Below are positions 23,384-33,429 of a DNA stretch of 64,000 nucleotides, one piece after another. Location of the stretch: NCBI GenBank assembly GCA_012934845.2, contig WNNJ02003480.1:62001-126000 (forward strand), read 5' to 3'. How positions within the stretch are numbered: position 1 is the first letter of the stretch; each line of letters starts with the position of its first letter. Under the pieces are notes generated by a model, which was not told the DNA's origin, made no database searches, and saw only the letters and a list, made by a program, of their open reading frames with translations. The stretch is from Pomphorhynchus laevis. Taxonomy: Eukaryota; Acanthocephala; Palaeacanthocephala; Echinorhynchida; Pomphorhynchidae. The position numbers and the translations under genes were made by a program.

Positions 23384-26364
23384 TCAAGCACATTGTCCCG
23401 ACATATTACTCAATGGAGTGCAGCGGACTTGTAATGATGCTGCTCTTGCTAGCGCTAGTCCCGTTTTGATCCTCAAATCACGCATGCATTCGTTGTATGG
23501 CCGAGCAGATTTTATAGATTGACGCCTGCATATTTGTCGTAGCACCTTTGAAGCTATTTCTAGCTTCAAAGGTGCTAGAAATAAATTATAGGAAAAAAAC
23601 AAGCTCTTTCAAATCGTGATATACGTTCACCGTATTTTCCGATTTTCCTTTGTTCGTGGTAGTGAAAGTGATTTTGTGGCATTGATGTTGAGTAGGACGA
23701 AGCAAGGTGATTGTAAACGCAAATGTCCAATAGGGACCGCTCCGAAATACTAAACAACCCATAGCAAGAAATATCTACTCTAGCGTTATGTTCCCTGGCT
23801 GTCGAATTTGTTGCGAATGTTACTCCGTCTGGAAGCGGTTGCAGTGTAGGTTCCAGTGAAACGGGGTCGCAAATCCCTTTTAGCTCTTTTGCAATTAGAT
23901 CCCGAAGGAAGTTGTGTCGTATAATTGGCATACCACCGACCTTACATGAAAGAGAGTGACGGAGCTCAAACTATGAACCGCATAAATATTGATCTGGTTG
24001 TTTCGGAGGTGTCCAACCATATCTTGTCGCTAGAGCGTCTTGAAATTAGAGCTTTGAGAGTCGATAACCATATGCTTCCATCGGTTTTGCAGACAACCAT
24101 GTTGACGCACCACACGTAGCAGCAAATTTTAAAGCTTTTATAATATTGCTATCTTCCAATGTTTGTAATTTAATATTCCAAAAATTATTTCGTTGATTGT
24201 GAATATCCAAAGCGATTTGTTGCTGCTGTTGGGCCAGCAAGGGGCCAAATGATGCATTGATCAGCGGTTGACACATTCGGCGCGAATTTTCGAATTTCAG
24301 ATCAGATCCATCTTGAGGCAGAAAAATTCCCAAACCACCATACCGCAAAGGGATATTTAATATTGTTTTAAATCGATCTATATCGACGACGCCAGTTATC
24401 TTGGGAACAAGGCAGGATACTATGATTTTCGACAAGTTTGCGAATGCTTCTGAATAGACGTGTATAGTTCGTTGTATGAAGTTCCAGCTGTGTTGTAGTG
24501 CTTGAGTCAGAGCGACGTAAGCCAGGTGAGGATCTTCGTCGGCTACTAGTATCAACCTCTCTATGCAAGTAGACCATTCATCTATTTTCCTCTTTATGAA
24601 CATATTTGTATATGATTTTGTACCAATAGCTGAACCCAGTATCTCAATTCCATCAGTATTAATGCATAGGTTAGATTCTACGAAAATCGACTGGGCGACG
24701 CTAAGTATCTTATCGTGTACCAACATTCGGCACTTTTCTTCATTAAGATAAAATCCAAAATCAGGACCGACTCGACGCACAGTATCCCAAATCGTCTTAA
24801 GGTCCTCCACACTTCCGATAATGTTAGAGTCATCCGCATACCAGCGATGTACAGTATTCGGGGCAGCCTTTGAAAGAACATTAATCAAGGGAAGAGACGC
24901 CGCGGCAAACGCAATCATGGAAAGCGGGTCACCTTGAGTGAATCCCTCTGATGATTCTAAAAAATCATTGTCGACAGTCAGTATATTAGGGCATTTGTAG
25001 ATATTTCGTAGTATAGTGGATAAAGAAGGACATATGAACTCTACATTGTTCAAAGCGACTAAACGATTTATGCGATTAATAACGTTGGATGCATCTAGTT
25101 GTAATATGCACAAGTCATCGCTACTATCAAAGAGTTCTCTTGTGGAATGAATTGCCATCTCAATACCACATCGTTGGCCAGAGCATAATTGAACACAACC
25201 AGCCACTTTCTGGATATCTTCCGAAATTCTTTTCGCCACAACTTTGCCTACTATTCTTCGAGAGACTTCACCTACTCCAATCGGTCGTACTCCTGGATTT
25301 TTATCTAGTGGAATTAGACGGCTTACTGTAAAGGCCTCAATGTCGCTGGGATTCAATTCAATGGTCGCTATGGTTATTGCGAAGTTGGCTAAGGATTCAG
25401 AAAGCCCATTAGAACTTTGACCAAAAGAGCATATCATACTCTTCCATGAAGATGCATTTACTCCAGAAGGCCCTGCTGCACCACGTGTAGATCTAGCGGC
25501 AGAACGAATATCTTCAGCATCTATTTTTAGGAAGCGAACAGGATGATGATCAGCAATGTTATCCAGTGGAGCTCTGAGTAAGACGTGTTTATTCGCAGGA
25601 ATTGAATCAGGATGTAATTCCAACAATTTCTGCTTTACTGATTGACCGCTTGGCAAAGTGTATTTAAGTCTGAACACCTGGTGCGATTTATTAGGATCTT
25701 TTAGTACTTGAATTGCGGCGTGTGTTTTTCCCGTTGTTAACAGTTTACTAAATAAGTTTATCCAGTTTTGATTCTTTTTTATTATTGGTAAACGATCGCG
25801 TGCCTCAGATTGAAGAATTCTTCCCTCAACTAGTAGTTCGGATATTCGGTTCTATTTCCAGAGTAATATTCGTCTTGTAAGTATTGATCTTATTGCGCTA
25901 GTCTTCCTTGTTGTTGTTTTTTGAAGCATAAGTTGACATAGAACGGTTATCTTCATCAGGAGATACCTCATTTTAGAGTGATCAGAGTTAATGGCGGAGT
26001 AACATTCCGATAATATGTCCATGAAACTTGAACTTGTGTTGCATTTTGGTAAGTTGAACAAGTTAGGTATCCACTTTACAACTTCATAGTATGTAGATTC
26101 AATGATCGATGCGTGCTGCGATATGTTATTTTATGTTTCGATTTTGTTTGTGTTAACCGATCCATTACAAGTTGAATTATCGATTAAACATGATTGTTTA
26201 ACTACATTGTCAACTACATACAGAGAAGCGGTATTTCCACAATTTCGTGCTGAACAATTGACGCAAGGTTGTTTTAGACGGGCACATTTGCATGACTTAC
26301 AAACAGCAGCTTGACCGTTGCAGGAACAACATTTTGAAATACCTGCAGGAATTCCTTTCGGCAT
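23384..26364 (-). pseudogene. Near full-length single-ORF RLE-type retrotransposon (family B)
   Basis: Reading from ATG 26,364, one frame is kept for about 2.8 kb with only four in-frame stops: TAA 26,133-26,131, TAG 25,854-25,852, TAA 24,048-24,046 and TAG 23,973-23,971. A frame change near 23,575 coincides with a palindrome. Order: N-terminal Cys cluster ('CCSCNGQAAVCKSCKCARLK', 'PCVNC...NCGN'); a spacer with 'RLPIIKKNQNWINLFSKL'; RT starting 'GAAGPSGVNASSWKSM', 'GVRPIGVGEVSRRIVGK', 'LCSGQRCGIEMAIHSTREL', 'ILQLDASNVINRINRL', 'EGFTQGDPLSM', 'HRWYADDSNI'; then 'RYGGLGIFLPQD'. The C-terminus has 'IIRHNFLRDLI', 'ARVDISCYG' and 'LLDICVYNHLASS', matching a PD-(D/E)xK-like endonuclease arrangement (D...D.V). 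Catalytic YADD is intact. I infer an R2-like mechanism but cannot assign a clade. Confidence 0.75.
23540..23577. repeat. Perfect palindrome, 17-bp arms, 4-bp spacer
   Basis: 'tagcacctttgaagcta' / tttc / exact inverse, at the point where the family-B frame breaks. Confidence 0.9.
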
Positions 26365-26894
26365 AATTTGTGTTGGATGTAATTGTATGTTTTGTATTTT
26401 ATTTATTGTATTTACTTTAGATTGTATTTACTTAAGATTGTATGTTTATAAGAAACCAAAATTTTTTTTCAAAATTAATAAATAATAATAATTAATTAAT
26501 AATAATAATTTTTAAATGTCGAATAAACCTGATGACCCTACAGTGTGGTGACGGTATTTTGTTCAACCTTAGTCGTGTGCACTAAAGGTAATATGGTGGT
26601 TTACCATCAATATGGCATAACTTTAATAGATATCTTTTATGGAAAGAACTTTCAACAGTATGCAGCTGTGTATCAACTGGACCCATTTTACAGCTGGTGC
26701 CAGATGATTTATAACTTAATTCATTGACAGCATGGTGTGATCTAGTTTCGCATATCCGACATTTTTTGTAACGGTCTTTTTGACGATCATTCGGAATGAT
26801 CTATTTTGGGCAATGCGTTTAACCAACTTGCTGTCTTATTCCTCAGAATTAGCATAAAGTTATTTTTTGTATCAGCAGAGAAAAATATCGATAT
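26365..26894. other. 5' flank of family B, with a leader shared by other elements
   Basis: On the minus strand 26,466-26,385 reads 'ttttggtttcttataaacat', then 'acaatcttaagtaaata' and 'acaatctaaagtaaata' in tandem. Nearly the same leader stands at 36,991-37,047 (+) before family-A copy 3 and in part at 60,838-60,867 (-). The remainder (26,520-26,890) has no recognisable feature. Confidence 0.5.
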
Positions 26895-28725
26895 TTATTT
26901 ATAGTGGCAAATGTACGTATATGAGCGCATACAAGCCCACGGAAAAGAAAAAGAACAAACAAATAAGAAAACAAAAAATTAGGGTCTAAAATGAACATGT
27001 TGATGAAATTAAAGCAAGTATATTGAAGATAAGGGAGATGAGTGAAATGTGGCAAGGCTTCGGGTGAAAATGTTGAGTGGTTTGATTAAAGAGGTATGAA
27101 TAATTATGAGTTGGATAATACAATGAGGGAATGCATTTCTAGATTTATTGAATAGGAGGAGCCATATTACAGGAAATTAGATGTTGTTTGAAGAGTGGAA
27201 GCGACAAGGAAGAACGGATGTAAGCTGGCAAAGAATTCTAGGCAAGTGGACCAACGACGTTAAAAGAGTGGAGGACATGGTTGGTTGCGAGCGGAGGAAC
27301 GTGGAGAAGTAGATAATTACTTGATCGCAGAGACAAGAGAGCAGAACGCGAATCATCAAGATAAGCAAGGTGAACGTAGGATAAGTGTCAAAATAGAGAA
27401 CGAAAGGTAACAATACACAAGCGAAATTCAACACGAAGGTCAATTGTGGGTCAAAATCGGACAGAAAGTTTAGGGGAGATATGATCAAAGCAGCGAAGAT
27501 ACAGGAAAACGCAAGCAGCAGAGTTTATGATACGTTGGAGAGGTAAAAACCCAGAATTGGAAGTGTTGGCAAATAAGCTAAGACAATATCGATTCTGGGA
27601 AATAGGAGAGACGATATAATAACGAGAGTAGAGCAGAAGTCGATTATCCTGCGAATGCGGCAGAGATCACGAAGAAATGAATTATTAGAACGAAAGACAG
27701 ATTGAAAAGAGGGTATAAATTATAGGAAACAATGCATAGATTGACTTGATATAACACAAGACGCTCAAGGAGTTTAGATAAGTTTGAGAGAAAATAAATC
27801 GGGCGGTATGAAGATGGAAGTAAATGATCGAAGGACGGTATTTTTAGAAGAGGACTTGCCATGGCTGCTTCCAGTTCTCTGGAAAAAATGCAGCTATAAA
27901 TAGAACAATTGAAATAGGTGGTAAGGAACAGTAATATGATGGAATTAATAGATTTAAGTACATACGTAGGGATAGGGTCGGTAGGCGAAGAGGTATTGGG
28001 CATAGAGATGAGAACCTTAGAAACTTCGTAGAAGAAACAGGACGATGAAATAGCTCAGAAAGAAATTTCCAAGCTGAGCAAGACGATGATTGATGATTTA
28101 CATAGATAGAAAATATGATCGTAGTGATTTTTGATTGAAAATAAGATAACTCGTGTGGATCGATGGCCTAACATTAGAAGTGCGGGCAAGAATAGAATTA
28201 AAGGTTTTCCAAGTATAATTTTGATCAGACGATGATGCGATCTTGTTTGGCCGAAAATTTAAGTAATAAGAATGATGACTAGAGATAGAAGTGTGACCAC
28301 GTTTGAGAAAAACGAAGAAAGACTCTAAAAGAATGGCGTATAATGCGCTTAGAAATTTTGCAATCAGAGTCAAAGCAGGGGGCACACGAGGAGCGTTTAG
28401 AAATTCGGGACTGGCAAGGTAAAATAGATTCAAGGATGTTAAAAATATAATTGATGATAAGTGTGGATAGACTATCAGCTGACAAAATATTTACAGAATG
28501 CGACAAGATAGGAGATTCAAGGATAGCGAAACGCAAGAGAGTAAGGTCGAAGAGTTGACATGTTCGACTTACAGTAGGAGGTGCGGACAGGAGTGAACAG
28601 GATAGTGATATTAGCGGTAATGAGAAAGTGATAGGAAAAATCAGGATATGATATTGTAGAAGAAACGTATGCAATGAGACTGTTGGGAAAAGTAATAATA
28701 TCACAAGCGGCACCAAGAATATTAT
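26895..28725 (-). pseudogene. Decayed family-A copy, 3' part (EN end, RT, 3' UTR)
   Basis: From 28,725 downwards the frames give 'ILGAACDIITFPNSL', '...CFDSDCKISKRIIRHSFRV', 'TDPIPTYVLKS', 'LPSSYRPIYFLSNLSKLLER' and a degraded tail with 'LNFACVLLPFVL'. The 3' hairpin region and 'TTTGCCAC' lie at 26,900-26,935. All correspond in order to the intact ORF2 at 30.4-33.3 kb, but with many stops and indels. Its 5' part is at 35,066-36,430: the words 'LPTHI' and 'ILGAACDII' are adjacent in intact copies, so a 6.3-kb insertion splits this copy. Confidence 0.75.
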
Positions 28726-28914
28726 TACTGGAATGTCAGCGAGCGTAGCTCAATAGACACCTTCACAATTTAAAATATAAAAAGGAAACTAACAACAAAG
28801 TAATTAAAAATCAGTCAGGTTTTTCAAAGTAGATACAAATCCACGTCTGTTTGTTTGCTTCACCACTTTCACCGGTAAACTGTTCCAAGCTTCAAATAAG
28901 TCTTGGTTATTGAA
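28726..28914 (-). pseudogene. 3' end of a family-D RT element
   Basis: Minus-strand frame 'SFNNQDLFEAWNSLPVKVV' then 'RRGFVSTLKNLTDF*' is the 'F..R....WNSLP..VV......F...L' end of Jockey/CR1 ORF2. A tail of about 90 bp ends '...ccagtaataat'. The rest of this element is at 33,430-35,065; family-A copy 2 separates them. Confidence 0.7.
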
Positions 28915-29098
28915 ACTCTTACAATTATTCCTGTCAGTTCCAGATTATTCCTGTCAGTTAACTATTTGTTTTAACTATCCTGATACTCGTTAACTACTTA
29001 CAATTATTCCTGTCAGTTCCAGATTATTCCTGTCAGTTCCAGATTATTCCTGTCAGTTCCAGATTATTCCTGTCAGTTCCAGATTATTCCTGTCAGTT
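28913..29098 (+). repeat. 20-bp minisatellite at the 5' end of copy 2
   Basis: Units of 'attattcctgtcagttccag': two at 28,915, an interrupted stretch (28,958-28,997), then about five. It shares 'cagttccagat' with the 16-bp unit of copy 1, so the arrays are related but have different periods. Confidence 0.85.
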
Positions 29099-29145
29099 CC
29101 GCTCGCTACGCTCGCGGATTGAGCTCAATCTATCGATAAAAGGTC

Positions 29146-30469
29146 ATGCCTAAAAAAGCGCGATCTCAGATCCCTGTTCCTGATCAACAATCTTCCACAT
29201 CTAAATGCAATGATGGTTATACCAGCTTTGAAGTTGGATGCGATTCCAAAGATTGCGATGTATGGACACTTGTTCGTGTTAAAATATCCGACCACTCGGT
29301 GTATAAACGTAAACATTTCACTTGCGGTTTTTGTACATCAGTACGACTACTACAGTTATCCTGCTCATCTACTCCTGTATCACACACTACCACTCAGACC
29401 AATGCTGTTTTAGATGTTTCCCTCGCATCAACACCTGACTTCGCATCATATAATCCCATTATTGAACCTACTCTCTCACACACTCCTCGTTCAACTACGT
29501 ACCAAACTTCCATTAATCTTTCTCATTCTAACAATGCTAACGGCAAAGCTTTTCATCTCGTACCTCCTCTTTCCTATTCCTCCCCCAATCTAAATAAATC
29601 TCAAACTTCTTTATTCTCCTCACGAACTCCTTACTCGACCCCCCTGTATCACCTCTCAATAATTTACACCCTTCCATCAAAATCATTTCCAGTAACATTT
29701 CCGATCAACTAATTCAACACTCCATTCCTGTCACTCATGCCCCAACCTATTTTAATTCTCCTTACTCTACCTCCCACGTAACACTTCCCAATAAGTTACA
29801 TCCTTCATTTAAAATCATATCCAGTCACATCTCTGATCAACCGATTCAACACCCCGCTCCTGTCACACTTGCTCCAACCAATATTAATTCTTTATCAAGC
29901 ACCCCTGTCATTTCCACTTCTATCTGCTCATCTACCTCGACTCCACCAGCTCTGTCCGTCCACCACTTCCACGAAATCGTTTTCCTTCGCGCGATCGCTG
30001 TATAATCATATCAAACTTAAAGCTTTCCGAATCTGCTTCTCCACAATCTCGCCTCGATGATGATGTATCTGCTTTCAGGTCTATCCTAGCAACCATTCTT
30101 CCTGATGATAACCCATCACTCTTCAATAATATCGCTCCTGTATCCTTTATTCGTTTAAACAAATCCACTAAATCAAATCATCTCAGTCCTCCACTCTTAA
30201 AAATCGTTTTCCGACATAGTTCACATGCCTCTTCGGTACTCTCCCAACGTTTTAAACTTCTTACCACTTCATCTACTTGCCGTATCTTTCCTGACCGCTC
30301 CCCTTCTGATATTGCCCAGCTCAATTTAGCTCGCATTGAAAAACATCGACGTGAAACAAACGGCGAGTCATCCTTATCTATACGTAAAATCAACGGAAAT
30401 TTTCACGTTCTTCACACAAGGCCAAAAATTCGATGGCGTCCCATCTCTCCCCCTTGTCTTCTTCGCTAG
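29146..30469 (+). pseudogene. Copy 2 ORF1: zinc finger plus RRM-like nucleic-acid-binding protein, frameshifted
   Basis: ATG 29,146 begins 'MPKKARSQIPVPDQQ'. The zinc-finger-like block is C-DSKDCDVW...KHFTCGFC (residues about 25-65). The Ser/Thr/Pro-rich linker ends at a stop at 29,712. In another frame the C-terminal half is open from about 29,960: 'RPPLPRNRFPSRDRCIII', 'DDDVSAFRSILATILPDD', 'LLKIVFRHSSHASSVLSQRF', 'FPDRSPSDIAQLNLARIEKH', 'GESSLSIRKINGNFHVLHTR', ending CLLR* at 30,469. This C-terminal part looks like the RRM-type fold of APE-element ORF1 proteins, which coat the RNA. Its end overlaps the ORF2 start by 37 bp. One or more frameshifts in the linker make it probably non-functional as read. 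Confidence 0.7.
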
Positions 30470-33342
30470 TCGATCTCGCTCCTAAGCATACTTTTCGTCT
30501 TAGTCTATTCAATACTCGCTCCATTCTTCATAAAGCTGATATGCTTCTCGATATCTTCGATCAATTATCTATCGATATTCTCTGCATTACCGAATCCTGG
30601 CACACTGACTCCAACGATCTTGCTATTCGTCGTCTATGTCGCTCTGGTTGTTCTCTAGTTGAATCAGCTCGTCAAATTACATCTCATACATCTACTGCGT
30701 CTAACCATGGCGGTATTGTTGCCATTGCTCGTCACCCAATGTCTTTACGTAAAATCAACGTTAACATCCGTTACACCTCGTTCGAATTACTCATATGCAG
30801 ATTATCAACGCCTTTCCCTCTGGAACTTGTGATTGTATACCGTCCAGGTTCAGTTGCCCCATCACGTATCTTCTTTAACGACCTTGCAGATCTAATGTCT
30901 CACTGTTCATTGTCTTATACTCCTTCTTTTGTTCTCGGTGACTTTAACATTCGTCTTGATCGCCCGTCTGACTCTGACTCTATCACTTTAACTAATCTTT
31001 TTTCTGATTTTAACTATAAATTACTTTCAACAAGCCCAACTCATATTCTCGGCGGTGCTCTCGACATCATTGCTGTTCCTAACTGCTTCAATGACTATAC
31101 CTCCTTGTCAATTACTGATCCTGGTTTGTCCGATCATTTCCTTGTCACTCTTACTCTTACTCGTCCCCATCCTCCTTCTCCGCCTTTACCATTATCTACA
31201 CCAAGTCGACCCTGGAAGCTTCTCGATATCCCTATTCTCTGCACAGCCTTACTCAATTCTTCACTCTTTTCACTTCCTCTTAACTATCTCTCTCCCGATG
31301 ATCTCTGCATTCTGTTTGATTCTGAACTTACGTCGATCCTCAATAACCTTCTACCTAGTCGACTTCGACGTTCCCAGCGCTTGCGCCATGCTCCCTGGTT
31401 CGATTCTGACTGTAGTCTTTCTAAGCGTCGACTCCGTCACTCTTTTCGTATGTATAAACGCTTTCTTAAACGTTCACCCAACTCACTCCCTCCAAATCTT
31501 CGTGATTCCTACTTTTCTCAACGCCGTTCACATCTCATTCTTATACGTACTAAACGTACTCTCTTTTGGCGAAATCAACTCGAGTCATCTTCCAACTCGA
31601 AATCTCATTGGAAAATCTTAAACTCAATTCTTTCACGATCATCTACCCCTTGTAATATAAATCCTGATGAATTTTCTTCTTATCTACAAACTAAGCTATC
31701 TAATTTACTTTCCCTACTACCCATAGCCCCCTTGTACCCACTCTTATCTTTAAATACTTCCCTCCCAGAACTATTCCACCTTCTTCCCGTTTCGTCTGAT
31801 GAAGTTTCTTCGGTTCTGCTGTCATTACCTAATAAAACCTCTCCTTCTGACCCAATTCCCACTCACTTACTTAAAAATATCTGCACTTTTATCTTACCCT
31901 TCCTAACCACATTGTTCAACTCGTCCATCCGTAACTGTACATTTCCTTCCATCTGGAAATGCGCCACTGTTCGTCCTATCATCAAAAAGCAATCTCTCGA
32001 TTCTTCACTACCATCTTCGTACCGTCCAATCTCACTTCTCCCAACCCTCTCTAAACTCCTTGAGCGTCTCGTTCTTAAGCAAGTTAATACATATCTCTAT
32101 TCCTCTAACTTATTTCCTCCCTTCCAAGCCGCTTTTCGCTCTAATTACTCTACCGAAATTGCATGTCTTAAAGTTTATAACGACTTACTCATATCGCGCG
32201 ATCATAAATTATGTAGTGTCATAGTTTCTCTTGATCTATCGTCTGCTTTTGACATCGTCGATCACTCGATTCTTCTCCATCGCCTTCGTCATGATTATGG
32301 CTTCTCTTTACCCACTGTATCATGGTTTTCTTCATATCTATCAAACCGTACATTTCGCGTATATTCTAACTCTTCTCTCTCCCATCCTTCGTCCATTCCG
32401 TCCGGTGTTCCGCAAGGCTCCGTATTAGGCCCTATACTTTTCTCTCTTCTTCTTGGTGATTTGTCTTCGATTTCTCATAAATTTAACTTCCATGTTATGC
32501 AATATGCTGATGACATTCTCATCTATGCTCATGCACCTGTTTATCGTATTCGCGATCTTAGTGTTTCTGCTTCCGACTGTCTTGTCTCAATTTCCAATCA
32601 TCTTTCTTCCCTTCGCCTTTCTCTGAATCCTGATAAATCCAAAATTATGTGGATCCTACCTCGACGCCTCGGCTTCGAACCTCCCTCCGTATCATTAAAT
32701 TCTACAATTCTTCCTATCGTTGATAATCTCGTTTTCCTAGGCTTCCATTTTGACAACCGACTTTCACTTAAACCTTTCGTTAGAGATAAAGTACGCTCAT
32801 CTACCTTGATACTCCGCAACCTCCGTCAAGTTCGTAGATTGATCGATTTCCCTTCTTGTATGACTCTCATATCATCTCTCCTTTTTTCTAGACTCGATTA
32901 TTGTCTTAGTCTATTTTCCAACTCACCTAAATCCACTCTTCTTCCCCTACAACGCATCGTCAACGCAGCTGTCCGAATTCTCCTCCGTCTTCGTCGTTTT
33001 GATCACACATCCTACCATCTTGCTTCTCTCGATTTGCCTACAATTTATTGTCGTGTTCAAATTCGTCTTCTTATCGTTGCTTTCCGCCTTGTAACTTTTC
33101 ATACCCCTTCATTTCTCAACCTTCCTTTTCTTGATAATTCCCGTCCTGTTTACTGTTCCTTGCGTTCCTGTAATTCCCTTCTTTTACATGTCCCAAACTA
33201 CTCTACCTCCTTTGGACTCCGCTCCTTCCTGGTGGCTGCTCCTCTATCGTGGAATCATCTGCCCATTCATATACGCCAATCAACTTCCCTGCAGTGCTTC
33301 AAACGACAAATCCGATCCCATCTGAACAATTTAACTGCTTGA
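30433..33342 (+). CDS. Copy 2 ORF2: APE endonuclease-reverse transcriptase
   Basis: 969 codons, uninterrupted. Residues about 15-240 form an AP-endonuclease-like domain ('FRLSLFNTRSILHK', 'ITESWHTDSNDLAIR', 'VIVYRPGSV', 'VLGDFNIRLDRPSDSDS', 'DPGLSDHFLV') that nicks target DNA. Residues about 450-800 are the RT: 'NKTSPSDPIPTHLLK', 'SYRPISLLPTLSKLLER', 'STEIACLKVYNDLL', 'VSLDLSSAFDIVDHSIL', 'GVPQGSVLGPILFSLLL', catalytic 'MQYADDILIYAH', 'LNPDKSKIMWI', 'NLVFLGFHFDNRLSLKPF'. The C-terminal thumb-like domain ends 'HVPNYSTSFGLRSFL...LSWNHLP'. All catalytic motifs are present, so this ORF2 may still be active. The start ATG overlaps ORF1, suggesting reinitiation or coupling. Clade (CR1 versus L2) is by general pattern only. 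Confidence 0.9.
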   Translation: MASHLSPLSSSLVDLAPKHTFRLSLFNTRSILHKADMLLDIFDQLSIDILCITESWHTDSNDLAIRRLCRSGCSLVESARQITSHTSTASNHGGIVAIARHPMSLRKINVNIRYTSFELLICRLSTPFPLELVIVYRPGSVAPSRIFFNDLADLMSHCSLSYTPSFVLGDFNIRLDRPSDSDSITLTNLFSDFNYKLLSTSPTHILGGALDIIAVPNCFNDYTSLSITDPGLSDHFLVTLTLTRPHPPSPPLPLSTPSRPWKLLDIPILCTALLNSSLFSLPLNYLSPDDLCILFDSELTSILNNLLPSRLRRSQRLRHAPWFDSDCSLSKRRLRHSFRMYKRFLKRSPNSLPPNLRDSYFSQRRSHLILIRTKRTLFWRNQLESSSNSKSHWKILNSILSRSSTPCNINPDEFSSYLQTKLSNLLSLLPIAPLYPLLSLNTSLPELFHLLPVSSDEVSSVLLSLPNKTSPSDPIPTHLLKNICTFILPFLTTLFNSSIRNCTFPSIWKCATVRPIIKKQSLDSSLPSSYRPISLLPTLSKLLERLVLKQVNTYLYSSNLFPPFQAAFRSNYSTEIACLKVYNDLLISRDHKLCSVIVSLDLSSAFDIVDHSILLHRLRHDYGFSLPTVSWFSSYLSNRTFRVYSNSSLSHPSSIPSGVPQGSVLGPILFSLLLGDLSSISHKFNFHVMQYADDILIYAHAPVYRIRDLSVSASDCLVSISNHLSSLRLSLNPDKSKIMWILPRRLGFEPPSVSLNSTILPIVDNLVFLGFHFDNRLSLKPFVRDKVRSSTLILRNLRQVRRLIDFPSCMTLISSLLFSRLDYCLSLFSNSPKSTLLPLQRIVNAAVRILLRLRRFDHTSYHLASLDLPTIYCRVQIRLLIVAFRLVTFHTPSFLNLPFLDNSRPVYCSLRSCNSLLLHVPNYSTSFGLRSFLVAAPLSWNHLPIHIRQSTSLQCFKRQIRSHLNNLTA

Positions 33343-33429
33343 CTTTCTCATTTTTGTTTGTGGACTTGTAAGCGTACAGCTTGTACGCATTTGCCACATT
33401 AAATAAATTTGTATTATTATTATTATTAA
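33343..33429 (+). promoter_or_regulatory. Family-A 3' UTR hairpin and tail (copy 2)
   Basis: 'gcgtac agctt gtacgc' stem-loop, then 'atttgccacattaaataaa' and (ATT)n. The stem is kept with a paired substitution relative to GCGTGC/GCACGC in other copies. Probably the RT recognition structure in the element RNA. Confidence 0.7.

Larger units (their letters stand above)
28913..33429 (+). mobile_element. Family-A (CR1/L2-like) copy 2, essentially full length
   Basis: Composition: 5' minisatellite (28,913-29,098), short leader with 'gctacgctcgcgga', ORF1 (29,146-30,469, frameshifted), ORF2 (30,433-33,342, open), 3' UTR with hairpin and (ATT)n tail ending at 33,429. It lies inside the family-D element, whose reading frame resumes on the other side. 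Imperfect flank words 'aaact' / 'aagct' may be the target duplication. Best-preserved APE-type element in the window. Confidence 0.85.

Noticed and set aside
26131-26364. Separate Cys-rich (metallothionein-like) gene
   Set aside because: It is in frame with the downstream RT and separated only by a TAA; the Cys cluster is the N-terminus of family B.
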